Shown: in pieces, positions 54,857 to 62,859 of the stretch | Layout of the letters: each line of letters opens with the position of its first letter | Position numbering within the stretch: position 1 is the stretch's first letter | NCBI RefSeq assembly: GCF_024295805.1 | Contig: NZ_JANCLX010000004.1 | Location: forward strand, 62,001-126,000 | DNA length: 64,000 bases | Source of the DNA: Streptomyces cucumeris | GTDB taxonomy: Bacteria > Actinomycetota > Actinomycetes > Streptomycetales > Streptomycetaceae | Direction: 5' to 3' | Made by a program: the position numbers and the translations under genes | Notes under the pieces: model-generated | The model's database searches: none | Told to the model about the DNA's origin: nothing | The model's input: the letters and a program-made list of their open reading frames with translations, nothing else

Positions 54857-55696
54857 ATGCCTGCCTTCTCCGCGCCCGACGGCACCGAACTCGCCTACGA
54901 CATCCTGGGCGACGGGCCCCCGCTGATCGTCCTCCCCGGCGGTCCGATGCAGGACCCGGCCTACCTGGGCGACCTCGGCGGTCTCTCCGCCCACCACCGG
55001 CTGATCACACCGCACCTCCGCGGTACGGGCCGTTCGGCCACCCCGCACGACCCCGCCACCTACCGCTGCGACCGCCTCGTCCCGGACGTCGAAGCCCTCC
55101 GCGCCCACCTCGGCCTCGACCACGTCGATCTGCTCGCCCACTCCGCCGGCACCAACCTGGCCATCCGCTACGCGGAACACCATCCGGACCGCGTCCGCAA
55201 ACTGGCCCTGATCACCCCGAGCCCCATGGCACTCGGCATCACCATCACACCCGAGATCCGCCGTGAAACGGCCCTCCTCCGCCAGGACGAACCCTGGTTC
55301 CCGACGGCGTTCGCCGCCCTGGAGGCGATCACCTCCGGAAAGGCCACCGCCGACTCCTGGCAGGCCATCGCCCCGTTCCGGTACGGCCACTGGGACGCCA
55401 CCGCCCAGGCCCACCAAGCCGCCGAGGCCACGCAGCGCAACGACGAGGCCGCCGCCGTCTACGGCTCCGAAGGTGCCTTCTCCCCCGACACCACCCGCAC
55501 CGCCCTCACCGGCTTCCACCAGCCGGTACTGCTCCTCGCCGGGGAGTACGACCTCAACTCCCCGCCCGCCTCCGTGGCGGCTCTGGCCGACCTCTTCCCC
55601 ACCCCGCACCTCACGACCCAGCCCGCCACGGCCCACTTCCCGTGGCTGGACGACCCGTTCCGTTTCCTGTCCACCACCACGTCCTTCCTAGCCTGA
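54857..55696 (+). CDS. Alpha/beta-hydrolase
   Basis: 279 residues; the ATG at 54857 has GAAAGG upstream and starts MPAFSAPDGTELAYDILGDGPP, the typical N-terminal strands of the fold. The catalytic triad is visible as S96 (AHSAG, where the first Gly of GxSxG is Ala), D232 (GEYD) and H260 (ATAHFPW). The oxyanion-hole segment is PGGPM. The variant resembles proline iminopeptidase or haloperoxidase-like hydrolases; the substrate is unknown. The gene ends 9 nt into the convergent membrane-protein gene. Confidence 0.85.
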   Translation: MPAFSAPDGTELAYDILGDGPPLIVLPGGPMQDPAYLGDLGGLSAHHRLITPHLRGTGRSATPHDPATYRCDRLVPDVEALRAHLGLDHVDLLAHSAGTNLAIRYAEHHPDRVRKLALITPSPMALGITITPEIRRETALLRQDEPWFPTAFAALEAITSGKATADSWQAIAPFRYGHWDATAQAHQAAEATQRNDEAAAVYGSEGAFSPDTTRTALTGFHQPVLLLAGEYDLNSPPASVAALADLFPTPHLTTQPATAHFPWLDDPFRFLSTTTSFLA

Positions 55697-56050
55697 CAGG
55701 CCCTCACAACCCTTCGCGTAGTGGTCCTGACGACACACCTGCAACCGCCGTTCGTTCTCGCGGTCAGCGCCTTCCCTCTGTGCCGCCAGCATGACCGCGC
55801 CCAAGAACAGGACGATCACCACCTGGCTCCAGACGATCGCCACGTGCCCCGCCCTGGCGGCCATCGCCCCCGCCACGACGGCGATGGCCGCCAGCACCGC
55901 CACCTTCAGGACATAGGGCCCGGCCGGGTCCCCGACGTCCTCGGGATCCCAGGAGCCGAACCACCAATTGAGGGAGATCGCGGCCAAGGCCACCAACTCG
56001 TAAAACGCGAGAGCGAGGGCAAGACACCCCATACCGCTTCGTTCCGCCAT
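55688..56050 (-). CDS. Small membrane protein (120 aa)
   Basis: Starting at the ATG at 56050, the product has three hydrophobic segments (about 8-28, 47-63, 69-90) and a charged C-terminal tail with two cysteines (VCRQDHYAKGCEG). An upstream in-frame ATG at 56101 would start inside the 18-bp palindrome and directly at the GlxA stop, so the later start is chosen, although its ribosome site is weak. Function unknown. Its 3' end overlaps the end of the hydrolase gene. Confidence 0.55.
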   Translation of the reverse strand: MAERSGMGCLALALAFYELVALAAISLNWWFGSWDPEDVGDPAGPYVLKVAVLAAIAVVAGAMAARAGHVAIVWSQVVIVLFLGAVMLAAQREGADRENERRLQVCRQDHYAKGCEGLSG

Positions 56051-56083
56051 GATCCGAGCACACCACCACACACCCCGCGGCAC

Positions 56084-56101
56084 ATGAGTACGCGTACTCA
56101 T
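56084..56101. promoter_or_regulatory. 18-bp perfect palindrome ATGAGTACGCGTACTCAT
   Basis: A fully symmetric site at the 3' end of the GlxA-type regulator gene and ~35 nt upstream of the small membrane protein gene. The same half site TGAGTAC recurs twice at 59419-59448, so it may be a real operator. Confidence 0.5.
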
Positions 56102-57066
56102 CCCCCCGCACCGGACCGGAAGGTCCGGCGGTACGTCTGCGGGCTCACACCGATGGCGGCGTGGAGCCGCTGCCGCAGGGAGGCGCCGGTGCCGAGTCCG
56201 GACCGCCGGGCGACGAGGTCGACAGGCCAGTCGGTGGTCTCCAGGAAGTGGCGCGCAAGGTCCACGCGTTGCCGGGTGAGCCACTGACCGGGTGTCGTGC
56301 CGACCTCATCGCGGAAGCGGCGGCTGAAGGTGCGCACGCTCATATTGGCGTGCGCGGCCAGCCCGGCCACCGCGAGCGGTTCCGACAGCCGCCGCGCGGC
56401 CCACGCCCGGGTGGCCGCGGTGCTGCCGGTGGCCGGTTCGGGGACGGGACGCCGGATGTACTGCGCCTGACCGCCCTCCCGCCATGGGGGTACGACACAG
56501 GAGCGGGCGACCTCGTTGGCCACATGACTGCCGTGGTCGCGGCGGACGATGTGCAGACACAGGTCGACACCGGCGGCCACCCCCGCCGAGGTGAGGACGT
56601 CCCCGTCGTCGACGTACAGCACGTCGGGGTCGATACGGGCGGTGGTGAACATCCTCTGGAGCCGGTCGGCCTCACGCCAGTGGGTGGTGGCGGGACGGCC
56701 GTCGAGCAGTCCGGCGGCGGCCAGTACGTAGGTCCCGGTGCAGATCGCGACGATCCTCGTCCCCGGCCGCACGGCGGCCAGCGCCTCCCGCAGTGGCTCG
56801 GGCAGCCAGCCCTCCTCCCGTATGGGCCCCAGCCGGTGGGAGGGCGGGACGACCACGGTGTCGACGGTGGCCAGCAAGGAGGCGTCATGGGAGACAGCGA
56901 GGTCGTAGTCGGCCTCGGCCCGCACAGGGCCACCGTCCAGGCTGCACGTGGTCACGGAGTAGAGCGGATTGCCGTCACCGTCACGGGCGGCGTCGAAGAT
57001 ACGGGCGGGAATGCCCAGCTCGAAGGGGACGACGCCGTCCAGGGCCAGAACACCGACACGATGCAT
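56098..57066 (-). CDS. GlxA-type AraC-family transcriptional regulator
   Basis: 322 residues. The N-terminal ~185 residues form a DJ-1/PfpI-like domain (VGVLALDGVVPFELGIPARIFD, VAICTGTYVLAAAGLLDGRPATTHW with C109 at the nucleophile elbow position). The C-terminal ~100 residues are the double AraC helix-turn-helix (LAAHANMSVRTFSRRFRDEVGTTPGQWL...DLVARRSGLGTGASLRQRLHAAIGVSPQTYRR). This is the standard GlxA/FtrA arrangement. The divergent quinone oxidoreductase gene at 57179 is its most likely target, an arrangement often seen for these regulators. Confidence 0.92.
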   Translation of the reverse strand: MHRVGVLALDGVVPFELGIPARIFDAARDGDGNPLYSVTTCSLDGGPVRAEADYDLAVSHDASLLATVDTVVVPPSHRLGPIREEGWLPEPLREALAAVRPGTRIVAICTGTYVLAAAGLLDGRPATTHWREADRLQRMFTTARIDPDVLYVDDGDVLTSAGVAAGVDLCLHIVRRDHGSHVANEVARSCVVPPWREGGQAQYIRRPVPEPATGSTAATRAWAARRLSEPLAVAGLAAHANMSVRTFSRRFRDEVGTTPGQWLTRQRVDLARHFLETTDWPVDLVARRSGLGTGASLRQRLHAAIGVSPQTYRRTFRSGAGG

Positions 57067-57178
57067 GGCCGGATCCTTTCAGGGCGTGACCGTCAGCCCA
57101 CCACCGCGGGCCACGGCACCCGGGCAGTGTGGGCCCGGCACTGCCGTCCCACCTCGCCCCGGAGAAGGAACACCACCC

Positions 57179-58156
57179 ATGCCTCAGCCCGTAGACACCC
57201 CTCCGACCATGCGCGCCGTCTCCCAGGACCGGGCCGGAACCCCCGACGTCCTCACGGTCGTCGAGACGGCACGACCGGAACCGGGCCGGGGCGAGATCCT
57301 GGTCCGCGTGCACGCGGCGGGTGTCAACCCCGCCGACTGGAAGACGCGCGAGCGCGGTGTGTTCGCCGACGGAACACCCCTCCCCTTCACCCTCGGCTTC
57401 GACGTGTCCGGAGTCGTCACGTCCGTCGGCGCGGGCGTGACGGTGTTCCGACCCGGCGACGAGGTGTTCGGCATGCCCCGCTTCCCGCATCCGGCGGGCG
57501 CGTACGCCGAGTACGTCACCGCCCCGGCCCGGCACTTCGCCCCACGCCCCCGCGGTCTCGACCACACCCAGGCCGGCGCCCTGCCGCTGGCCGCGCTCAC
57601 CGCCTGGCAGGCCCTGGTGGACACCGCCGCCGTCCGGCCCGGTCAGCGCGTCCTGATCCACGCGGGCGCCGGCGGCGTCGGCCACCTGGCCGTCCAGATC
57701 GCCAAGGCCCGTGGCGCGTACGTCATCGCCACCGCCAGCGCGGCCAAACACGACCTCGTACGCGCCCTGGGCGCCGACGAACTCATCGACTACCGCACCC
57801 AGGACATCGCCGCCACCGTTCGCGACGTCGACGTCGTCCTCGACAGCGTCGGCGCCGCCACCTGGTCCCGTTCGCTGCGCACGCTCCGCCGCGGAGGCAC
57901 ACTCGTCTCGATCCTCCCCCTCGACGACACCTTCCCCTCCCGGCAGGCCGAGGAGGCCGGGGTCCGGGCGGTGTTCATGCTCGTCGAACCGGACCAGCAG
58001 GGCCTCCGTGAGATCAGCGCCCTGATCGAGGACGGCCGTCTCCGCGTGATCGTCGATGCCGTCTTCGCCCTCGAACAAGCCGCACAGGCCCATGTGTTGG
58101 GCGAAACGGGTCGCACCACGGGCAAGATCGTCCTGACCCCCGTCCCCACCCCGTAA
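57179..58156 (+). CDS. NADP-dependent quinone oxidoreductase (zinc-free MDR family)
   Basis: 325 residues; GGAGAAGGAA precedes the ATG at 57179. N-terminal GroES-like domain (MRAVSQDRAGTPDVLTVVETARPEPGRGEILVRVHAAGVNPADWK) and Rossmann domain with the glycine motif HAGAGGVGHLAVQIAKA. The Cys/His zinc ligands of alcohol dehydrogenases are missing, as in quinone reductases. It probably reduces quinones or enones with NADPH, in detoxification. Divergent from the GlxA-type regulator. Confidence 0.9.
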   Translation: MPQPVDTPPTMRAVSQDRAGTPDVLTVVETARPEPGRGEILVRVHAAGVNPADWKTRERGVFADGTPLPFTLGFDVSGVVTSVGAGVTVFRPGDEVFGMPRFPHPAGAYAEYVTAPARHFAPRPRGLDHTQAGALPLAALTAWQALVDTAAVRPGQRVLIHAGAGGVGHLAVQIAKARGAYVIATASAAKHDLVRALGADELIDYRTQDIAATVRDVDVVLDSVGAATWSRSLRTLRRGGTLVSILPLDDTFPSRQAEEAGVRAVFMLVEPDQQGLREISALIEDGRLRVIVDAVFALEQAAQAHVLGETGRTTGKIVLTPVPTP

Positions 58157-58359
58157 CACCCCTGGCGGTGAGGCGCTCAAAAACCAGTGGAGCGGCGTCG
58201 CTGCGCGCCATTACCGTGCTGCCGGACCAAGCCGCCTAGCCAAGGGCATGCCGTTGTACACCGTGTGAGAACCCCCCGAGAGCTGATCTGTCGCGCGTCG
58301 CGCCCTGTGCGCCGCGCTGCTTCTTGCTGCGGACTTCTCACTGAAACCGGTGTACTTCT

Positions 58360-58938
58360 GTGCTCACCACCTGGTTCGTCATGCCCACCTGCCTGCCGAT
58401 CGTCCTCCGCCGGTGCCACACCTGCGCCGCCTCCGCGAGCTCTGGGCGCTCCGGGCGCTCCGGGCGCTTCCGGGCGAGCGGAAAATTCCGCGTCAACGCC
58501 AACCACAAGCTCATCGACGCCTGGCTGCTCGTGCTCTGCACCACCTGCGGGGAAACGGCGAAGCTGACGCTCCTGGAGCGGACGCACGTGCGCTCCGTGC
58601 GACCCGAACTGCTGGACCGGCTGCATGACAACGACCTCGGCCTGACAGCCGAACTGCTCCAGGACCCCGCCGTACTGCGCCGCAATCGCATCGCCCTCGA
58701 CTGGAACGACGCCTGGCGTCTCGACACCGGCGGATCGGACCACCTGGACCAGGAGGTGATCGACGTCTCGGTCCGCTTCACGGCGCGGATCCCGGTCCGC
58801 CCGACGCGGCTGATCGCCGAGGGCTGCGGTCTCTCACGGGCCGGGGTCGAGAAACTGATCACCGAAGGGAAGCTCGTCTCGGCCGTCCGGCTGAGCGGCA
58901 AGCTCTCCGACGACTTCACCTTCACGCTCAAGCGCTGA
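58360..58938 (+). CDS. DUF1062 domain-containing protein
   Basis: 192 residues from a GTG at 58360 with weak ribosome site. Two CxxC pairs (RRCHTC near residue 19 and LCTTC near 59) suggest a zinc ribbon, followed by GKFRVNANHKLIDAWLLVLC, LLDRLHDNDLGLTAELLQD and the C-terminal S4-like stretch LIAEGCGLSRAGVEKLITEGKLVSA. This order is that of DUF1062, whose function is unknown; the C-terminal part suggests nucleic-acid binding. Confidence 0.85.
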   Translation: MLTTWFVMPTCLPIVLRRCHTCAASASSGRSGRSGRFRASGKFRVNANHKLIDAWLLVLCTTCGETAKLTLLERTHVRSVRPELLDRLHDNDLGLTAELLQDPAVLRRNRIALDWNDAWRLDTGGSDHLDQEVIDVSVRFTARIPVRPTRLIAEGCGLSRAGVEKLITEGKLVSAVRLSGKLSDDFTFTLKR

Positions 58939-58953
58939 GCGCCCGCTGAACCA

Positions 58954-58985
58954 GGCCCTGTCCGGCGGGTGTTGCCGGACAGGCC
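58954..58985. terminator. Convergent hairpin
   Basis: The stem GGCC(C)TGTCCGGC / GCCGGACAGGCC with one bulged base and a 7-nt loop lies between the DUF1062 gene and the opposing VOC gene. Confidence 0.7.
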
Positions 58986-58990
58986 AAGGC

Positions 58991-59374
58991 TCAGGAGGAC
59001 ATCGCGGCCCGTTCGCCCTCGCTGCGGAGAACACAGAACTCATTGCCCTCGGGGTCCGCGAGAACGGCCCAGCCCGCACCATCGCTCTCCCGGCGATCGG
59101 CGACCAGGGTGGCACCGAGACCGAGCAGCCTCTCGATCTCCTCCTCGCGCGAGGTCTTCGGACGCAGACACAGATGGAGCCTGTTCTTGACCGTCTTCGG
59201 CTCCGGAACCTGGTTGAAGTACAGGTTCGGCCCCTCCGGCAGCATCACCTCGGTCTCCCGCGAACCCGGCTCGTCCTCCGGATGCAGCGGACAACCGACC
59301 ACCTCGCTCCAGAACCGGGCCAACCCATAGGCATCCGCACAGTCGATCGCCACGTTCTCCACCACTGAAACCAT
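58991..59374 (-). CDS. VOC (glyoxalase/bleomycin-resistance) family protein
   Basis: 127 residues forming one pair of beta-alpha-beta-beta-beta units: NVAIDCADAYGLARFWSEVVG, YFNQVPEPKTVKNRLHLCLRP, VLADPEGNEFCVL. This is the compact actinobacterial VOC subfamily. Metal ligands typical of glyoxalase I are not all evident, so it may bind a small molecule without metal catalysis. Bleomycin-type sequestration is possible but unsupported. Divergent from the membrane-protein gene at 59493. Confidence 0.88.
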   Translation of the reverse strand: MVSVVENVAIDCADAYGLARFWSEVVGCPLHPEDEPGSRETEVMLPEGPNLYFNQVPEPKTVKNRLHLCLRPKTSREEEIERLLGLGATLVADRRESDGAGWAVLADPEGNEFCVLRSEGERAAMSS

Positions 59375-59418
59375 GCGCCCGAGCCTGCCCCAGGCACCGC
59401 CCGGCCTGCCACCCCGGA

Positions 59419-59448
59419 CTGAGTACCTCGACGAGAGCGGCTGAGTAC
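59419..59448. promoter_or_regulatory. Two direct CTGAGTAC repeats, 22-bp period
   Basis: CTGAGTAC at 59419-59426 and again at 59441-59448, on one face of the helix (two turns), in the 118-bp divergent region between the VOC gene and the membrane-protein gene. The half site matches the 18-bp palindrome at 56084. Confidence 0.45.
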
Positions 59449-59492
59449 GCGAACAGATCCGGGCCGGACGGCAGCCGTCCTAACCTCGCGCC

Positions 59493-59870
59493 ATGAGTGA
59501 TCACGGGGGAAACGACAGACCGAGCCCGCAGACCGAGACGGGGCACGCCGCCGCGCAGCCAGGCATACCCAACCTGGTACCGCGAGCTCTCGGCGTCCTC
59601 GTGCTGTGGCTGGTGGGAGGGGCGTTGTTCCTGTTGAACCGGTTTCTCCCCCTGGGCACGGCCGACTGCGACTACGAACAGCACGCCGCCTGCGACCCGT
59701 CCACGCTGGACCTCGCCATGGCCATCCCGGACATCACCATCCCCCTGGCCGTACTGGCGGGCACCTGGGGCCTCTTCTCCCGCCGCCCCGGCGTCGCCCC
59801 GCTCGCGTGGATCTCCTCGATCCTCGCCATCATCACGTCCACCGGCGCCGCGTTCGCCATCGCGACGTAA
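59493..59870 (+). CDS. Small membrane protein (125 aa)
   Basis: A polar N-terminus of ~28 residues, then three hydrophobic segments (about 30-50, 75-95, 103-123). The loop CDYEQHAACDP carries two cysteines. No family recognised. Divergent from the VOC gene and followed after 37 nt by the next small gene, so the two may be co-transcribed. Confidence 0.65.
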   Translation: MSDHGGNDRPSPQTETGHAAAQPGIPNLVPRALGVLVLWLVGGALFLLNRFLPLGTADCDYEQHAACDPSTLDLAMAIPDITIPLAVLAGTWGLFSRRPGVAPLAWISSILAIITSTGAAFAIAT

Positions 59871-59907
59871 GCCACCCGCTGGCATCCTCTACACCGAGGG
59901 AGGAGCC

Positions 59908-60237
59908 ATGGCACTGGTACGCAAGGGCGCGCGGCGCATCGTCGTCGACGGCACGGCCTACCGCTGGCGACTGCGGCACAGGCCGACCTACCTCCAGGGC
60001 CTCGCCTGGTCACCGTGCACCTACGCGGTCGAGCATGCGGACGCCCCAGGAACAACCCTCGTGGTCACCACCAACCAGCCACATCCGAGCAACTGGCCCG
60101 GCCGAGCGGCGAAGCCCACGCTGCCGTCCGACGTCGCCGAGGCCATTCGACGCGCTCTCGACACCGGCTGGTCCCCCACACTTCCGGGGCCTCCCTTCCA
60201 CCTCGACCAGTCCACCGGCTTCACTCCATCGCCCTGA
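59908..60237 (+). CDS. Hypothetical protein (109 aa)
   Basis: A good ribosome site (GGAGGAG) precedes the ATG. The product starts MALVRKGARRIVVDGTAYRWRLR, contains a beta-rich core (TLVVTTNQPHPSNW) and a helix LPSDVAEAIRRALDTGW. This kind of small soluble protein is widespread in Streptomyces, with no function known to me. Confidence 0.7.
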   Translation: MALVRKGARRIVVDGTAYRWRLRHRPTYLQGLAWSPCTYAVEHADAPGTTLVVTTNQPHPSNWPGRAAKPTLPSDVAEAIRRALDTGWSPTLPGPPFHLDQSTGFTPSP

Positions 60238-60402
60238 ACGCCGGGCGCGGCGTCTGGGGTGTGCGCCCGAAGTCTGGCCGGTGGGTGGTGACGTCGGTGC
60301 GCCGACAGCCGCTGACGTCTGTCGCCGTCGATGCCGAGCGAGTCTCCTGAACACCCCGGAACCGTTCCGGGCTGTCGTTTAACCGGTTCCACGTGACGGT
60401 GC

Positions 60403-60975
60403 ATGGGTGCGAGACTGCCTGGCGTGTCTCGACCTGACCTCTCAGAGCTTGATTACCTGCGGGAGATCGAGCGTCTGGCCAGGGTGGTGACCACCGCGGC
60501 GTCTGCCGAGGGCCACCTGTCCTATGAGCCTGACCCGGACGACGCCACGCCACTGCAGCGCGCCGTCAACGCACTCGCACGCGAAATCCGGCACTACCAC
60601 TTTCCCGGCGACGGCTGCCTGCCCGAGGAGGACCGGCCCACGGTGCGGCTGGCCGGCGTGATGGTGCTCCGGCCGAATTCCCTGCCGTCCGGCATGGAGG
60701 AGACCTACGAGGAGGCGTGCGCTCGCCTCGGTGTCGAGGCTCGAGCCGAGGGCTGGGCCCTGTGGAACACCTGGGGCAAGGGCGGGGCGAGGGTCACCAT
60801 GGTGGTCTCATCGGTCGACACGACAGAGGGCCTGTTGGCGAACTGGGCGCGAGGCAGGCCCGTGTACCCGGTGACCCCAGTCCCCTCCCAGATAGCTCGA
60901 GTCCAACAGGGATGGGCCGGCCCCATGACGTTCTCCCCCTTCGGCGCCGAGCAACTGGGCCTCGCAGGACAGTGA
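60403..60975 (+). CDS. Hypothetical protein (190 aa)
   Basis: Soluble, acidic protein with an N-terminal helix (DLSELDYLREIERLARVVTTAASA) and a mixed C-terminal part (ARVTMVVSSVDTTEGLLANWARGRPVYPV). ATG at 60403 or GTG at 60424; neither has a strong ribosome site. Family not recognised. Confidence 0.55.
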   Translation: MGARLPGVSRPDLSELDYLREIERLARVVTTAASAEGHLSYEPDPDDATPLQRAVNALAREIRHYHFPGDGCLPEEDRPTVRLAGVMVLRPNSLPSGMEETYEEACARLGVEARAEGWALWNTWGKGGARVTMVVSSVDTTEGLLANWARGRPVYPVTPVPSQIARVQQGWAGPMTFSPFGAEQLGLAGQ

Positions 60976-60997
60976 CCGACGCGGGAATGGTGCCCGC

Positions 60998-61099
60998 GTG
61001 GAGAGGACTGAGTTGTTCAGCGAGGAGTTGCGGGTTCTGTACGGATGGGAGGTACTGACAGAGACGGCGCAACAGTTCAAAGAACACATGATTCAATGA
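60998..61099 (+). CDS. Possible 33-residue leader or remnant ORF
   Basis: GTG-initiated reading frame encoding VERTELFSEELRVLYGWEVL and a short helical tail, ending 4 nt before the ATG of the next gene. Codon content looks coding, and the spacing suggests translational coupling to 61104. It may also be a remnant of a longer gene. Confidence 0.35.
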   Translation: MERTELFSEELRVLYGWEVLTETAQQFKEHMIQ

Positions 61100-61103
61100 C
61101 CAG

Positions 61104-61640
61104 ATGGTGGAGAACGGTACATTCCTGGGACCGTTGGAACTGGCGGGCGCCCATTGGGGAATCGGGGACGCCACACGACCGGATACCCACTGGGTGGAGT
61201 TCAGCCCGGACGGGCTCCACCAGCGCGAGCCAGACTCCGAGGGACGCTTGATCCCGTGGTCCAGGATCATGACCGGCATCTGGTTCACCTGGGGCAAGCG
61301 CTCCTGGAACACGAACAGCAGGGGCATGTACACGCCGACGGGGATGGTCGCCGGGCGCGACGGCGGCTGGATGCACATGACACTGCGCCACCCGTACGAG
61401 GACTACCGGCTGCGCTTCGACCAGCACACACGCCCGTACCAGGCGGTGGACGCCCTCCGGCTGGAGTACCTGCTGCGGCAGCTCATCGACGAGGGAAAGC
61501 TGCATCTCCTCGGCGACCCGGAATGGGTGGGCCAAGCCGTGGCGCACCTGGCCGACGGGAAAACCAGCTGGAATACGCGCCGTGCGCTGCGGCGAGTGGC
61601 GGCGGAAGCCCTGGCAGCGGCCGGCCCGGGCAGCCCCTGA
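61104..61640 (+). CDS. Hypothetical protein (178 aa)
   Basis: Soluble protein with a beta-rich N-terminal half (FLGPLELAGAHWGIG, HWVEFSPDGLHQRE, IPWSRIMTGIWFTWG) that reads like a PH-like fold, and a helical C-terminal half (AVDALRLEYLLRQLIDEGKLHLLGDPEWVGQAVAHLADG). No ribosome site of its own is evident; coupling from the small frame just upstream is likely. Function unknown. Confidence 0.65.
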   Translation: MVENGTFLGPLELAGAHWGIGDATRPDTHWVEFSPDGLHQREPDSEGRLIPWSRIMTGIWFTWGKRSWNTNSRGMYTPTGMVAGRDGGWMHMTLRHPYEDYRLRFDQHTRPYQAVDALRLEYLLRQLIDEGKLHLLGDPEWVGQAVAHLADGKTSWNTRRALRRVAAEALAAAGPGSP

Positions 61641-61691
61641 CCGCCCACCCCCGAGCTCTGCGGTCCCCATCGCCGTCAGTCAGAGACGTCA

Positions 61692-61723
61692 GAAGCCCCG
61701 GACGAAAGATCGTCCGGGGCTTC
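61692..61723. terminator. Strong hairpin, probably of the tRNA locus
   Basis: A perfect 13-bp stem GAAGCCCCGGACG / CGTCCGGGGCTTC with a 6-nt loop. It lies 19 nt beyond the 3' end of the minus-strand tRNA fragment and after the plus-strand gene ending at 61640, so it can serve both. Confidence 0.8.
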
Positions 61724-61741
61724 TTCCCTGCTCAGACACAG

Positions 61742-61783
61742 AGCCGACTGTCGGGTTCGAACCGACGACCTTCGCTTTACAAG
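61742..61783 (-). other. 3' half of tRNA-Thr(UGU): attachment-site scar
   Basis: Reading the minus strand from 61783: anticodon loop CTTGTAA (anticodon TGT), 3' anticodon strand AGCGA, variable loop AGGTC, a perfect T arm GTCGG-TTCGAAC-CCGAC, and acceptor strand AGTCGGC plus a discriminator base. The 5' half is missing: upstream DNA cannot pair with AGCGA and no D arm follows. This is the pattern left at the distal end of an element that integrated into the 3' part of a tRNA gene. Confidence 0.75.
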
Positions 61784-61906
61784 TTCGCTCACGGGCCGGA
61801 CCGCCTCAGGCTTGGCTGGACCTAACTGGCGACTTAGCGGTGGCTTCGATGCACCGGCTGCCGCCGACGTCCGCCGTCGTTGATGTCACTTGGTGATGTC
61901 AGAACG

Positions 61907-62284
61907 TCAGTCGAGCAGTACCCTGCAAGCGGCCTTGCGTCGGTCGGTGTGAACTCTTCCCCACAGCGCCGACCCGTTGTGGAGGGGACCAGCCCGTTCG
62001 AGCCGGGCCAGGGAGGGGAGCCCCGATCGTGGGAGCTGATACCCGCCATCGGTCTCGTCTGAACGCCTGTGAACAGCCCTGAATGAGACGGAAACTGAGA
62101 CGGGCTGCCCCTCCCGCTCGTGGACGAAGAACGAACCCCGCTCGCACGACGCCAATGCCGTGACATCCGCTCCCTGCCCACGCGAGATAGGCCGCACCTC
62201 GTACTGCTCCCCCGTGTGCTCCCGGACCAACGCCCACAGTCGTTCGCACGTTGACCCGCCTCCGCTTGCTCCCGCAGCCGCCAT
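61907..62284 (-). CDS. Hypothetical small protein (125 aa), possibly frame-shifted or truncated
   Basis: GAGGGAGGG sits 3 nt before the ATG at 62284. The first ~60 residues look coding (TCERLWALVREHTGEQYEVRPISRGQGADVTALASCERGSFFVHE). From about residue 75 the sequence becomes low in character (LERAGPLHNGSALWGRV) and may be read-through into non-coding DNA. It is the third minus-strand gene after XRE and Nudix and lies next to the tRNA scar, where an integrase gene would be expected but is not seen. Confidence 0.45.
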   Translation of the reverse strand: MAAAGASGGGSTCERLWALVREHTGEQYEVRPISRGQGADVTALASCERGSFFVHEREGQPVSVSVSFRAVHRRSDETDGGYQLPRSGLPSLARLERAGPLHNGSALWGRVHTDRRKAACRVLLD

Positions 62285-62386
62285 CGCCCTCCCTCGTGGT
62301 CGGCCACGCTGCCCCTGCCGCCGGCTCGAGCCGCAGGTGTGAGACGTGATGGCCAACTGGTGTGTACGTGTCGCGCGCCGGGGCCA

Positions 62387-62857
62387 TCAGCCCAGGTACG
62401 GATGGTCTCGGTGTTCCAGGAAGTGCTGCAGCCGCAGCCGCTGGGTGTGGTGCATGGCGAGACTGTCCAACGCCTCGGGTGCGACAAAGCGCAGCTCCGT
62501 CGACTCGTCCGAGATGGCCAGATGTCCACCGACCACCCGGGCCGTGAAGCACACGTTGAACTGTCGGCGCACCTCACCGTCGGTGTACGCAATGACGTGG
62601 CGTGGGTCGGTGTACGTGCCGACGAGACCTGTGATCTCGACGTCCAGCCCAGTCTCTTCCTTGACCTCGCGGACCGCCGTACCCGGCAGTGAGTCGGACA
62701 TCTCCATGCCGCCGCCCGGAAGCGCCCAGAGGTCGTTGTCCCGGCGGCGCTGGAGGAGAATCCGTCCCTCCTCGTCGGTGACGACAGCAGAGGCAGCCAC
62801 TACCAAGCTGTTCGGCTCAGGCGCATCCGGGTCGTCGTAGTACTCGGTCCGTGCCAT
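62387..62857 (-). CDS. Nudix hydrolase
   Basis: 156 residues from the ATG at 62857, two bases after the stop of the upstream XRE gene. The Nudix box is GGMEMSDSLPGTAVREVKEETG, with Asp instead of the first Glu but the catalytic REVKEETG intact. Substrate unknown (nucleotide-diphosphate type). Nudix proteins (Pif of pSAM2) and XRE regulators are common cargo of actinomycete integrative elements, in line with the tRNA scar nearby. Confidence 0.9.
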   Translation of the reverse strand: MARTEYYDDPDAPEPNSLVVAASAVVTDEEGRILLQRRRDNDLWALPGGGMEMSDSLPGTAVREVKEETGLDVEITGLVGTYTDPRHVIAYTDGEVRRQFNVCFTARVVGGHLAISDESTELRFVAPEALDSLAMHHTQRLRLQHFLEHRDHPYLG

Positions 62858-62859
62858 GG

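Noticed and set aside
55168..55636. Minus-strand frames opposite the alpha/beta-hydrolase
   Set aside because: Gly/Val/Ala-rich shadow frames; the plus-strand frame has the full catalytic triad.
61995..62015. T-arm-like sequence GCCCGGCTCGAACGGGC
   Set aside because: The loop does not fit the TTCRANY consensus and no acceptor or anticodon arm surrounds it.
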